Assembly: GCA_031841125.1 (NCBI GenBank)
Contig: JAJSSI010000076.1
Coordinates: 1-64,000, forward strand
Length of the DNA: 64,000 nucleotides
From: Acanthococcus lagerstroemiae
Taxonomy: Eukaryota; Arthropoda; Insecta; Hemiptera; Eriococcidae
Reading direction: 5' to 3'
Shown piece by piece: positions 47,631 to 62,600 of the stretch (position 1 is the stretch's first letter; every line of letters begins with the position of its first letter). The notes beneath the pieces were generated by a model. That model saw nothing but the letters and a program-made list of their open reading frames with translations, searched no databases and was not told the DNA's origin. The position numbers and the translations under genes are program-made.

Positions 47631-50600
47631 CATCATGCATTTTTTGGGGCGAAAAAATTTTCGGAGAGCTACGGCGTCGGGCTGGTGCTAGTTAGTCAAT
47701 TTTTCGAGACGAATTCGAATCCGTTGTCAAAATTGAGCTAGAGTCATTTTTTGACCCAAATTGATCAATTTTTCCAACTTTTTCGAGGGTATCTCGGGAA
47801 CGGAGGGTCGCCGCCAAATTGCAACAGCGAATTCGAACTCAGCGTGAAAAATTGAGTAAGAAACACTCATGAATTCGAAATTTTTGATTTTCTCAAATTT
47901 TGAAAATTTCTCCATACTATACATCATGCATTTTTTGGGGCGAAAAAATTTTCGGAGAGCTACGGCGTCGGGGCTGGTGCTAGTTAGTCAATTTTTCGAG
48001 ACGAATTCGAATCCGTTGTCAAAATTGAGCTAGAGTCATTTTTTGACCCAAATTGATCAATTTTTCCAACTTTTTCGAGGGTATCTCGGGAACGGAGGGT
48101 CGCCGCCAAATTGCAACAGCGAATTCGAACTCAGCGTGAAAAATTGAGTAAGAAACACTCATGAATTCGAAATTTTTGATTTTCTCAAATTTTGAAAATT
48201 TCTCCATACTATACATCATGCATTTTTTGGGGCGAAAAAATTTTCGGAGAGCTACGGCGTCGGGGCTGGTGCTAGTTAGTCAATTTTTCGAGACGAATTC
48301 GAATCCGTTGTCAAAATTGAGCTAGAGTCATTTTTTGACCCAAATTGATCAATTTTTCCAACTTTTTCGAGGGTATCTCGGGAACGGAGGGTCGCCGCCA
48401 AATTGCAACAGCGAATTCGAACTCAGCGTGAAAAATTGAGTAAGAAACACTCATGAATTCGAAATTTTTGATTTTCTCAAATTTTGAAAATTTCTCCATA
48501 CTATACATCATGCATTTTTTGGGGCGAAAAAATTTTCGGAGAGCTACGGCGTCGGGGCTGGTGCTAGTTAGTCAATTTTTCGAGACGAATTCGAATCCGT
48601 TGTCAAAATTGAGCTAGAGTCATTTTTTGACCCAAATTGATCAATTTTTCCAACTTTTTCGAGGGTATCTCGGGAACGGAGGGTCGCCGCCAAATTGCAA
48701 CAGCGAATTCGAACTCAGCGTGAAAAATTGAGTAAGAAACACTCATGAATTCGAAATTTTTGATTTTCTCAAATTTTGAAAATTTCTCCATACTATACAT
48801 CATGCATTTTTTGGGGCGAAAAAATTTTCGGAGAGCTACGGCGTCGGGGCTGGTGCTAGTTAGTCAATTTTTCGAGACGAATTCGAATCCGTTGTCAAAA
48901 TTGAGCTAGAGTCATTTTTTGACCCAAATTGATCAATTTTTCCAACTTTTTCGAGGGTATCTCGGGAACGGAGGGTCGCCGCCAAATTGCAACAGCGAAT
49001 TCGAACTCAGCGTGAAAAATTGAGTAAGAAACACTCATGAATTCGAAATTTTTGATTTTCTCAAATTTTGAAAATTTCTCCATACTATACATCATGCATT
49101 TTTTGGGGCGAAAAAATTTTCGGAGAGCTACGGCGTCGGGGCTGGTGCTAGTTAGTCAATTTTTCGAGACGAATTCGAATCCGTTGTCAAAATTGAGCTA
49201 GAGTCATTTTTTGACCCAAATTGATCAATTTTTCCAACTTTTTCGAGGGTATCTCGGGAACGGAGGGTCGCCGCCAAATTGCAACAGCGAATTCGAACTC
49301 AGCGTGAAAAATTGAGTAAGAAACACTCATGAATTCGAAATTTTTGATTTTCTCAAATTTTGAAAATTTCTCCATACTATACATCATGCATTTTTTGGGG
49401 CGAAAAAATTTTCGGAGAGCTACGGCGTCGGGGCTGGTGCTAGTTAGTCAATTTTTCGAGACGAATTCGAATCCGTTGTCAAAATTGAGCTAGAGTCATT
49501 TTTTGACCCAAATTGATCAATTTTTCCAACTTTTTCGAGGGTATCTCGGGAACGGAGGGTCGCCGCCAAATTGCAACAGCGAATTCGAACTCAGCGTGAA
49601 AAATTGAGTAAGAAACACTCATGAATTCGAAATTTTTGATTTTCTCAAATTTTGAAAATTTCTCCATACTATACATCATGCATTTTTTGGGGCGAAAAAA
49701 TTTTCGGAGAGCTACGGCGTCGGGGCTGGTGCTAGTTAGTCAATTTTTCGAGACGAATTCGAATCCGTTGTCAAAATTGAGCTAGAGTCATTTTTTGACC
49801 CAAATTGATCAATTTTTCCAACTTTTTCGAGGGTATCTCGGGAACGGAGGGTCGCCGCCAAATTGCAACAGCGAATTCGAACTCAGCGTGAAAAATTGAG
49901 TAAGAAACACTCATGAATTCGAAATTTTTGATTTTCTCAAATTTTGAAAATTTCTCCATACTATACATCATGCATTTTTTGGGGCGAAAAAATTTTCGGA
50001 GAGCTACGGCGTCGGGGCTGGTGCTAGTTAGTCAATTTTTCGAGACGAATTCGAATCCGTTGTCAAAATTGAGCTAGAGTCATTTTTTGACCCAAATTGA
50101 TCAATTTTTCCAACTTTTTCGAGGGTATCTCGGGAACGGAGGGTCGCCGCCAAATTGCAACAGCGAATTCGAACTCAGCGTGAAAAATTGAGTAAGAAAC
50201 ACTCATGAATTCGAAATTTTTGATTTTCTCAAATTTTGAAAATTTCTCCATACTATACATCATGCATTTTTTGGGGCGAAAAAATTTTCGGAGAGCTACG
50301 GCGTCGGGGCTGGTGCTAGTTAGTCAATTTTTCGAGACGAATTCGAATCCGTTGTCAAAATTGAGCTAGAGTCATTTTTTGACCCAAATTGATCAATTTT
50401 TCCAACTTTTTCGAGGGTATCTCGGGAACGGAGGGTCGCCGCCAAATTGCAACAGCGAATTCGAACTCAGCGTGAAAAATTGAGTAAGAAACACTCATGA
50501 ATTCGAAATTTTTGATTTTCTCAAATTTTGAAAATTTCTCCATACTATACATCATGCATTTTTTGGGGCGAAAAAATTTTCGGAGAGCTACGGCGTCGGG

Positions 50601-53600
50601 GCTGGTGCTAGTTAGTCAATTTTTCGAGACGAATTCGAATCCGTTGTCAAAATTGAGCTAGAGTCATTTTTTGACCCAAATTGATCAATTTTTCCAACTT
50701 TTTCGAGGGTATCTCGGGAACGGAGGGTCGCCGCCAAATTGCAACAGCGAATTCGAACTCAGCGTGAAAAATTGAGTAAGAAACACTCATGAATTCGAAA
50801 TTTTTGATTTTCTCAAATTTTGAAAATTTCTCCATACTATACATCATGCATTTTTTGGGGCGAAAAAATTTTCGGAGAGCTACGGCGTCGGGGCTGGTGC
50901 TAGTTAGTCAATTTTTCGAGACGAATTCGAATCCGTTGTCAAAATTGAGCTAGAGTCATTTTTTGACCCAAATTGATCAATTTTTCCAACTTTTTCGAGG
51001 GTATCTCGGGAACGGAGGGTCGCCGCCAAATTGCAACAGCGAATTCGAACTCAGCGTGAAAAATTGAGTAAGAAACACTCATGAATTCGAAATTTTTGAT
51101 TTTCTCAAATTTTGAAAATTTCTCCATACTATACATCATGCATTTTTTGGGGCGAAAAAATTTTCGGAGAGCTACGGCGTCGGGGCTGGTGCTAGTTAGT
51201 CAATTTTTCGAGACGAATTCGAATCCGTTGTCAAAATTGAGCTAGAGTCATTTTTTGACCCAAATTGATCAATTTTTCCAACTTTTTCGAGGGTATCTCG
51301 GGAACGGAGGGTCGCCGCCAAATTGCAACAGCGAATTCGAACTCAGCGTGAAAAATTGAGTAAGAAACACTCATGAATTCGAAATTTTTGATTTTCTCAA
51401 ATTTTGAAAATTTCTCCATACTATACATCATGCATTTTTTGGGGCGAAAAAATTTTCGGAGAGCTACGGCGTCGGGGCTGGTGCTAGTTAGTCAATTTTT
51501 CGAGACGAATTCGAATCCGTTGTCAAAATTGAGCTAGAGTCATTTTTTGACCCAAATTGATCAATTTTTCCAACTTTTTCGAGGGTATCTCGGGAACGGA
51601 GGGTCGCCGCCAAATTGCAACAGCGAATTCGAACTCAGCGTGAAAAATTGAGTAAGAAACACTCATGAATTCGAAATTTTTGATTTTCTCAAATTTTGAA
51701 AATTTCTCCATACTATACATCATGCATTTTTTGGGGCGAAAAAATTTTCGGAGAGCTACGGCGTCGGGGCTGGTGCTAGTTAGTCAATTTTTCGAGACGA
51801 ATTCGAATCCGTTGTCAAAATTGAGCTAGAGTCATTTTTTGACCCAAATTGATCAATTTTTCCAACTTTTTCGAGGGTATCTCGGGAACGGAGGGTCGCC
51901 GCCAAATTGCAACAGCGAATTCGAACTCAGCGTGAAAAATTGAGTAAGAAACACTCATGAATTCGAAATTTTTGATTTTCTCAAATTTTGAAAATTTCTC
52001 CATACTATACATCATGCATTTTTTGGGGCGAAAAAATTTTCGGAGAGCTACGGCGTCGGGGCTGGTGCTAGTTAGTCAATTTTTCGAGACGAATTCGAAT
52101 CCGTTGTCAAAATTGAGCTAGAGTCATTTTTTGACCCAAATTGATCAATTTTTCCAACTTTTTCGAGGGTATCTCGGGAACGGAGGGTCGCCGCCAAATT
52201 GCAACAGCGAATTCGAACTCAGCGTGAAAAATTGAGTAAGAAACACTCATGAATTCGAAATTTTTGATTTTCTCAAATTTTGAAAATTTCTCCATACTAT
52301 ACATCATGCATTTTTTGGGGCGAAAAAATTTTCGGAGAGCTACGGCGTCGGGGCTGGTGCTAGTTAGTCAATTTTTCGAGACGAATTCGAATCCGTTGTC
52401 AAAATTGAGCTAGAGTCATTTTTTGACCCAAATTGATCAATTTTTCCAACTTTTTCGAGGGTATCTCGGGAACGGAGGGTCGCCGCCAAATTGCAACAGC
52501 GAATTCGAACTCAGCGTGAAAAATTGAGTAAGAAACACTCATGAATTCGAAATTTTTGATTTTCTCAAATTTTGAAAATTTCTCCATACTATACATCATG
52601 CATTTTTTGGGGCGAAAAAATTTTCGGAGAGCTACGGCGTCGGGGCTGGTGCTAGTTAGTCAATTTTTCGAGACGAATTCGAATCCGTTGTCAAAATTGA
52701 GCTAGAGTCATTTTTTGACCCAAATTGATCAATTTTTCCAACTTTTTCGAGGGTATCTCGGGAACGGAGGGTCGCCGCCAAATTGCAACAGCGAATTCGA
52801 ACTCAGCGTGAAAAATTGAGTAAGAAACACTCATGAATTCGAAATTTTTGATTTTCTCAAATTTTGAAAATTTCTCCATACTATACATCATGCATTTTTT
52901 GGGGCGAAAAAATTTTCGGAGAGCTACGGCGTCGGGGCTGGTGCTAGTTAGTCAATTTTTCGAGACGAATTCGAATCCGTTGTCAAAATTGAGCTAGAGT
53001 CATTTTTTGACCCAAATTGATCAATTTTTCCAACTTTTTCGAGGGTATCTCGGGAACGGAGGGTCGCCGCCAAATTGCAACAGCGAATTCGAACTCAGCG
53101 TGAAAAATTGAGTAAGAAACACTCATGAATTCGAAATTTTTGATTTTCTCAAATTTTGAAAATTTCTCCATACTATACATCATGCATTTTTTGGGGCGAA
53201 AAAATTTTCGGAGAGCTACGGCGTCGGGGCTGGTGCTAGTTAGTCAATTTTTCGAGACGAATTCGAATCCGTTGTCAAAATTGAGCTAGAGTCATTTTTT
53301 GACCCAAATTGATCAATTTTTCCAACTTTTTCGAGGGTATCTCGGGAACGGAGGGTCGCCGCCAAATTGCAACAGCGAATTCGAACTCAGCGTGAAAAAT
53401 TGAGTAAGAAACACTCATGAATTCGAAATTTTTGATTTTCTCAAATTTTGAAAATTTCTCCATACTATACATCATGCATTTTTTGGGGCGAAAAAATTTT
53501 CGGAGAGCTACGGCGTCGGGGCTGGTGCTAGTTAGTCAATTTTTCGAGACGAATTCGAATCCGTTGTCAAAATTGAGCTAGAGTCATTTTTTGACCCAAA

Positions 53601-56600
53601 TTGATCAATTTTTCCAACTTTTTCGAGGGTATCTCGGGAACGGAGGGTCGCCGCCAAATTGCAACAGCGAATTCGAACTCAGCGTGAAAAATTGAGTAAG
53701 AAACACTCATGAATTCGAAATTTTTGATTTTCTCAAATTTTGAAAATTTCTCCATACTATACATCATGCATTTTTTGGGGCGAAAAAATTTTCGGAGAGC
53801 TACGGCGTCGGGGCTGGTGCTAGTTAGTCAATTTTTCGAGACGAATTCGAATCCGTTGTCAAAATTGAGCTAGAGTCATTTTTTGACCCAAATTGATCAA
53901 TTTTTCCAACTTTTTCGAGGGTATCTCGGGAACGGAGGGTCGCCGCCAAATTGCAACAGCGAATTCGAACTCAGCGTGAAAAATTGAGTAAGAAACACTC
54001 ATGAATTCGAAATTTTTGATTTTCTCAAATTTTGAAAATTTCTCCATACTATACATCATGCATTTTTTGGGGCGAAAAAATTTTCGGAGAGCTACGGCGT
54101 CGGGGCTGGTGCTAGTTAGTCAATTTTTCGAGACGAATTCGAATCCGTTGTCAAAATTGAGCTAGAGTCATTTTTTGACCCAAATTGATCAATTTTTCCA
54201 ACTTTTTCGAGGGTATCTCGGGAACGGAGGGTCGCCGCCAAATTGCAACAGCGAATTCGAACTCAGCGTGAAAAATTGAGTAAGAAACACTCATGAATTC
54301 GAAATTTTTGATTTTCTCAAATTTTGAAAATTTCTCCATACTATACATCATGCATTTTTTGGGGCGAAAAAATTTTCGGAGAGCTACGGCGTCGGGGCTG
54401 GTGCTAGTTAGTCAATTTTTCGAGACGAATTCGAATCCGTTGTCAAAATTGAGCTAGAGTCATTTTTTGACCCAAATTGATCAATTTTTCCAACTTTTTC
54501 GAGGGTATCTCGGGAACGGAGGGTCGCCGCCAAATTGCAACAGCGAATTCGAACTCAGCGTGAAAAATTGAGTAAGAAACACTCATGAATTCGAAATTTT
54601 TGATTTTCTCAAATTTTGAAAATTTCTCCATACTATACATCATGCATTTTTTGGGGCGAAAAAATTTTCGGAGAGCTACGGCGTCGGGGCTGGTGCTAGT
54701 TAGTCAATTTTTCGAGACGAATTCGAATCCGTTGTCAAAATTGAGCTAGAGTCATTTTTTGACCCAAATTGATCAATTTTTCCAACTTTTTCGAGGGTAT
54801 CTCGGGAACGGAGGGTCGCCGCCAAATTGCAACAGCGAATTCGAACTCAGCGTGAAAAATTGAGTAAGAAACACTCATGAATTCGAAATTTTTGATTTTC
54901 TCAAATTTTGAAAATTTCTCCATACTATACATCATGCATTTTTTGGGGCGAAAAAATTTTCGGAGAGCTACGGCGTCGGGGCTGGTGCTAGTTAGTCAAT
55001 TTTTCGAGACGAATTCGAATCCGTTGTCAAAATTGAGCTAGAGTCATTTTTTGACCCAAATTGATCAATTTTTCCAACTTTTTCGAGGGTATCTCGGGAA
55101 CGGAGGGTCGCCGCCAAATTGCAACAGCGAATTCGAACTCAGCGTGAAAAATTGAGTAAGAAACACTCATGAATTCGAAATTTTTGATTTTCTCAAATTT
55201 TGAAAATTTCTCCATACTATACATCATGCATTTTTTGGGGCGAAAAAATTTTCGGAGAGCTACGGCGTCGGGGCTGGTGCTAGTTAGTCAATTTTTCGAG
55301 ACGAATTCGAATCCGTTGTCAAAATTGAGCTAGAGTCATTTTTTGACCCAAATTGATCAATTTTTCCAACTTTTTCGAGGGTATCTCGGGAACGGAGGGT
55401 CGCCGCCAAATTGCAACAGCGAATTCGAACTCAGCGTGAAAAATTGAGTAAGAAACACTCATGAATTCGAAATTTTTGATTTTCTCAAATTTTGAAAATT
55501 TCTCCATACTATACATCATGCATTTTTTGGGGCGAAAAAATTTTCGGAGAGCTACGGCGTCGGGGCTGGTGCTAGTTAGTCAATTTTTCGAGACGAATTC
55601 GAATCCGTTGTCAAAATTGAGCTAGAGTCATTTTTTGACCCAAATTGATCAATTTTTCCAACTTTTTCGAGGGTATCTCGGGAACGGAGGGTCGCCGCCA
55701 AATTGCAACAGCGAATTCGAACTCAGCGTGAAAAATTGAGTAAGAAACACTCATGAATTCGAAATTTTTGATTTTCTCAAATTTTGAAAATTTCTCCATA
55801 CTATACATCATGCATTTTTTGGGGCGAAAAAATTTTCGGAGAGCTACGGCGTCGGGCTGGTGCTAGTTAGTCAATTTTTCGAGACGAATTCGAATCCGTT
55901 GTCAAAATTGAGCTAGAGTCATTTTTTGACCCAAATTGATCAATTTTTCCAACTTTTTCGAGGGTATCTCGGGAACGGAGGGTCGCCGCCAAATTGCAAC
56001 AGCGAATTCGAACTCAGCGTGAAAAATTGAGTAAGAAACACTCATGAATTCGAAATTTTTGATTTTCTCAAATTTTGAAAATTTCTCCATACTATACATC
56101 ATGCATTTTTTGGGGCGAAAAAATTTTCGGAGAGCTACGGCGTCGGGGCTGGTGCTAGTTAGTCAATTTTTCGAGACGAATTCGAATCCGTTGTCAAAAT
56201 TGAGCTAGAGTCATTTTTTGACCCAAATTGATCAATTTTTCCAACTTTTTCGAGGGTATCTCGGGAACGGAGGGTCGCCGCCAAATTGCAACAGCGAATT
56301 CGAACTCAGCGTGAAAAATTGAGTAAGAAACACTCATGAATTCGAAATTTTTGATTTTCTCAAATTTTGAAAATTTCTCCATACTATACATCATGCATTT
56401 TTTGGGGCGAAAAAATTTTCGGAGAGCTACGGCGTCGGGGCTGGTGCTAGTTAGTCAATTTTTCGAGACGAATTCGAATCCGTTGTCAAAATTGAGCTAG
56501 AGTCATTTTTTGACCCAAATTGATCAATTTTTCCAACTTTTTCGAGGGTATCTCGGGAACGGAGGGTCGCCGCCAAATTGCAACAGCGAATTCGAACTCA

Positions 56601-59600
56601 GCGTGAAAAATTGAGTAAGAAACACTCATGAATTCGAAATTTTTGATTTTCTCAAATTTTGAAAATTTCTCCATACTATACATCATGCATTTTTTGGGGC
56701 GAAAAAATTTTCGGAGAGCTACGGCGTCGGGGCTGGTGCTAGTTAGTCAATTTTTCGAGACGAATTCGAATCCGTTGTCAAAATTGAGCTAGAGTCATTT
56801 TTTGACCCAAATTGATCAATTTTTCCAACTTTTTCGAGGGTATCTCGGGAACGGAGGGTCGCCGCCAAATTGCAACAGCGAATTCGAACTCAGCGTGAAA
56901 AATTGAGTAAGAAACACTCATGAATTCGAAATTTTTGATTTTCTCAAATTTTGAAAATTTCTCCATACTATACATCATGCATTTTTTGGGGCGAAAAAAT
57001 TTTCGGAGAGCTACGGCGTCGGGGCTGGTGCTAGTTAGTCAATTTTTCGAGACGAATTCGAATCCGTTGTCAAAATTGAGCTAGAGTCATTTTTTGACCC
57101 AAATTGATCAATTTTTCCAACTTTTTCGAGGGTATCTCGGGAACGGAGGGTCGCCGCCAAATTGCAACAGCGAATTCGAACTCAGCGTGAAAAATTGAGT
57201 AAGAAACACTCATGAATTCGAAATTTTTGATTTTCTCAAATTTTGAAAATTTCTCCATACTATACATCATGCATTTTTGGGGCGAAAAAATTTTCGGAGA
57301 GCTACGGCGTCGGGGCTGGTGCTAGTTAGTCAATTTTTCGAGACGAATTCGAATCCGTTGTCAAAATTGAGCTAGAGTCATTTTTTGACCCAAATTGATC
57401 AATTTTTCCAACTTTTTCGAGGGTATCTCGGGAACGGAGGGTCGCCGCCAAATTGCAACAGCGAATTCGAACTCAGCGTGAAAAATTGAGTAAGAAACAC
57501 TCATGAATTCGAAATTTTTGATTTTCTCAAATTTTGAAAATTTCTCCATACTATACATCATGCATTTTTTGGGGCGAAAAAATTTTCGGAGAGCTACGGC
57601 GTCGGGGCTGGTGCTAGTTAGTCAATTTTTCGAGACGAATTCGAATCCGTTGTCAAAATTGAGCTAGAGTCATTTTTTGACCCAAATTGATCAATTTTTC
57701 CAACTTTTTCGAGGGTATCTCGGGAACGGAGGGTCGCCGCCAAATTGCAACAGCGAATTCGAACTCAGCGTGAAAAATTGAGTAAGAAACACTCATGAAT
57801 TCGAAATTTTTGATTTTCTCAAATTTTGAAAATTTCTCCATACTATACATCATGCATTTTTTGGGGCGAAAAAATTTTCGGAGAGCTACGGCGTCGGGGC
57901 TGGTGCTAGTTAGTCAATTTTTCGAGACGAATTCGAATCCGTTGTCAAAATTGAGCTAGAGTCATTTTTTGACCCAAATTGATCAATTTTTCCAACTTTT
58001 TCGAGGGTATCTCGGGAACGGAGGGTCGCCGCCAAATTGCAACAGCGAATTCGAACTCAGCGTGAAAAATTGAGTAAGAAACACTCATGAATTCGAAATT
58101 TTTGATTTTCTCAAATTTTGAAAATTTCTCCATACTATACATCATGCATTTTTTGGGGCGAAAAAATTTTCGGAGAGCTACGGCGTCGGGGCTGGTGCTA
58201 GTTAGTCAATTTTTCGAGACGAATTCGAATCCGTTGTCAAAATTGAGCTAGAGTCATTTTTTGACCCAAATTGATCAATTTTTCCAACTTTTTCGAGGGT
58301 ATCTCGGGAACGGAGGGTCGCCGCCAAATTGCAACAGCGAATTCGAACTCAGCGTGAAAAATTGAGTAAGAAACACTCATGAATTCGAAATTTTTGATTT
58401 TCTCAAATTTTGAAAATTTCTCCATACTATACATCATGCATTTTTTGGGGCGAAAAAATTTTCGGAGAGCTACGGCGTCGGGGCTGGTGCTAGTTAGTCA
58501 ATTTTTCGAGACGAATTCGAATCCGTTGTCAAAATTGAGCTAGAGTCATTTTTTGACCCAAATTGATCAATTTTTCCAACTTTTTCGAGGGTATCTCGGG
58601 AACGGAGGGTCGCCGCCAAATTGCAACAGCGAATTCGAACTCAGCGTGAAAAATTGAGTAAGAAACACTCATGAATTCGAAATTTTTGATTTTCTCAAAT
58701 TTTGAAAATTTCTCCATACTATACATCATGCATTTTTTGGGGCGAAAAAATTTTCGGAGAGCTACGGCGTCGGGGCTGGTGCTAGTTAGTCAATTTTTCG
58801 AGACGAATTCGAATCCGTTGTCAAAATTGAGCTAGAGTCATTTTTTGACCCAAATTGATCAATTTTTCCAACTTTTTCGAGGGTATCTCGGGAACGGAGG
58901 GTCGCCGCCAAATTGCAACAGCGAATTCGAACTCAGCGTGAAAAATTGAGTAAGAAACACTCATGAATTCGAAATTTTTGATTTTCTCAAATTTTGAAAA
59001 TTTCTCCATACTATACATCATGCATTTTTTGGGGCGAAAAAATTTTCGGAGAGCTACGGCGTCGGGGCTGGTGCTAGTTAGTCAATTTTTCGAGACGAAT
59101 TCGAATCCGTTGTCAAAATTGAGCTAGAGTCATTTTTTGACCCAAATTGATCAATTTTTCCAACTTTTTCGAGGGTATCTCGGGAACGGAGGGTCGCCGC
59201 CAAATTGCAACAGCGAATTCGAACTCAGCGTGAAAAATTGAGTAAGAAACACTCATGAATTCGAAATTTTTGATTTTCTCAAATTTTGAAAATTTCTCCA
59301 TACTATACATCATGCATTTTTTGGGGCGAAAAAATTTTCGGAGAGCTACGGCGTCGGGGCTGGTGCTAGTTAGTCAATTTTTCGAGACGAATTCGAATCC
59401 GTTGTCAAAATTGAGCTAGAGTCATTTTTTGACCCAAATTGATCAATTTTTCCAACTTTTTCGAGGGTATCTCGGGAACGGAGGGTCGCCGCCAAATTGC
59501 AACAGCGAATTCGAACTCAGCGTGAAAAATTGAGTAAGAAACACTCATGAATTCGAAATTTTTGATTTTCTCAAATTTTGAAAATTTCTCCATACTATAC

Positions 59601-62600
59601 ATCATGCATTTTTTGGGGCGAAAAAATTTTCGGAGAGCTACGGCGTCGGGGCTGGTGCTAGTTAGTCAATTTTTCGAGACGAATTCGAATCCGTTGTCAA
59701 AATTGAGCTAGAGTCATTTTTTGACCCAAATTGATCAATTTTTCCAACTTTTTCGAGGGTATCTCGGGAACGGAGGGTCGCCGCCAAATTGCAACAGCGA
59801 ATTCGAACTCAGCGTGAAAAATTGAGTAAGAAACACTCATGAATTCGAAATTTTTGATTTTCTCAAATTTTGAAAATTTCTCCATACTATACATCATGCA
59901 TTTTTTGGGGCGAAAAAATTTTCGGAGAGCTACGGCGTCGGGGCTGGTGCTAGTTAGTCAATTTTTCGAGACGAATTCGAATCCGTTGTCAAAATTGAGC
60001 TAGAGTCATTTTTTGACCCAAATTGATCAATTTTTCCAACTTTTTCGAGGGTATCTCGGGAACGGAGGGTCGCCGCCAAATTGCAACAGCGAATTCGAAC
60101 TCAGCGTGAAAAATTGAGTAAGAAACACTCATGAATTCGAAATTTTTGATTTTCTCAAATTTTGAAAATTTCTCCATACTATACATCATGCATTTTTTGG
60201 GCGAAAAAATTTTCGGAGAGCTACGGCGTCGGGGCTGGTGCTAGTTAGTCAATTTTTCGAGACGAATTCGAATCCGTTGTCAAAATTGAGCTAGAGTCAT
60301 TTTTTGACCCAAATTGATCAATTTTTCCAACTTTTTCGAGGGTATCTCGGGAACGGAGGGTCGCCGCCAAATTGCAACAGCGAATTCGAACTCAGCGTGA
60401 AAAATTGAGTAAGAAACACTCATGAATTCGAAATTTTTGATTTTCTCAAATTTTGAAAATTTCTCCATACTATACATCATGCATTTTTTGGGGCGAAAAA
60501 ATTTTCGGAGAGCTACGGCGTCGGGGCTGGTGCTAGTTAGTCAATTTTTCGAGACGAATTCGAATCCGTTGTCAAAATTGAGCTAGAGTCATTTTTTGAC
60601 CCAAATTGATCAATTTTTCCAACTTTTTCGAGGGTATCTCGGGAACGGAGGGTCGCCGCCAAATTGCAACAGCGAATTCGAACTCAGCGTGAAAAATTGA
60701 GTAAGAAACACTCATGAATTCGAAATTTTTGATTTTCTCAAATTTTGAAAATTTCTCCATACTATACATCATGCATTTTTTGGGGCGAAAAAATTTTCGG
60801 AGAGCTACGGCGTCGGGGCTGGTGCTAGTTAGTCAATTTTTCGAGACGAATTCGAATCCGTTGTCAAAATTGAGCTAGAGTCATTTTTTGACCCAAATTG
60901 ATCAATTTTTCCAACTTTTTCGAGGGTATCTCGGGAACGGAGGGTCGCCGCCAAATTGCAACAGCGAATTCGAACTCAGCGTGAAAAATTGAGTAAGAAA
61001 CACTCATGAATTCGAAATTTTTGATTTTCTCAAATTTTGAAAATTTCTCCATACTATACATCATGCATTTTTTGGGGCGAAAAAATTTTCGGAGAGCTAC
61101 GGCGTCGGGGCTGGTGCTAGTTAGTCAATTTTTCGAGACGAATTCGAATCCGTTGTCAAAATTGAGCTAGAGTCATTTTTTGACCCAAATTGATCAATTT
61201 TTCCAACTTTTTCGAGGGTATCTCGGGAACGGAGGGTCGCCGCCAAATTGCAACAGCGAATTCGAACTCAGCGTGAAAAATTGAGTAAGAAACACTCATG
61301 AATTCGAAATTTTTGATTTTCTCAAATTTTGAAAATTTCTCCATACTATACATCATGCATTTTTTGGGGCGAAAAAATTTTCGGAGAGCTACGGCGTCGG
61401 GGCTGGTGCTAGTTAGTCAATTTTTCGAGACGAATTCGAATCCGTTGTCAAAATTGAGCTAGAGTCATTTTTTGACCCAAATTGATCAATTTTTCCAACT
61501 TTTTCGAGGGTATCTCGGGAACGGAGGGTCGCCGCCAAATTGCAACAGCGAATTCGAACTCAGCGTGAAAAATTGAGTAAGAAACACTCATGAATTCGAA
61601 ATTTTTGATTTTCTCAAATTTTGAAAATTTCTCCATACTATACATCATGCATTTTTTGGGGCGAAAAAATTTTCGGAGAGCTACGGCGTCGGGGCTGGTG
61701 CTAGTTAGTCAATTTTTCGAGACGAATTCGAATCCGTTGTCAAAATTGAGCTAGAGTCATTTTTTGACCCAAATTGATCAATTTTTCCAACTTTTTCGAG
61801 GGTATCTCGGGAACGGAGGGTCGCCGCCAAATTGCAACAGCGAATTCGAACTCAGCGTGAAAAATTGAGTAAGAAACACTCATGAATTCGAAATTTTTGA
61901 TTTTCTCAAATTTTGAAAATTTCTCCATACTATACATCATGCATTTTTTGGGGCGAAAAAATTTTCGGAGAGCTACGGCGTCGGGCTGGTGCTAGTTAGT
62001 CAATTTTTCGAGACGAATTCGAATCCGTTGTCAAAATTGAGCTAGAGTCATTTTTTGACCCAAATTGATCAATTTTTCCAACTTTTTCGAGGGTATCTCG
62101 GGAACGGAGGGTCGCCGCCAAATTGCAACAGCGAATTCGAACTCAGCGTGAAAAATTGAGTAAGAAACACTCATGAATTCGAAATTTTTGATTTTCTCAA
62201 ATTTTGAAAATTTCTCCATACTATACATCATGCATTTTTTGGGGCGAAAAAATTTTCGGAGAGCTACGGCGTCGGGGCTGGTGCTAGTTAGTCAATTTTT
62301 CGAGACGAATTCGAATCCGTTGTCAAAATTGAGCTAGAGTCATTTTTTGACCCAAATTGATCAATTTTTCCAACTTTTTCGAGGGTATCTCGGGAACGGA
62401 GGGTCGCCGCCAAATTGCAACAGCGAATTCGAACTCAGCGTGAAAAATTGAGTAAGAAACACTCATGAATTCGAAATTTTTGATTTTCTCAAATTTTGAA
62501 AATTTCTCCATACTATACATCATGCATTTTTTGGGGCGAAAAAATTTTCGGAGAGCTACGGCGTCGGGGCTGGTGCTAGTTAGTCAATTTTTCGAGACGA

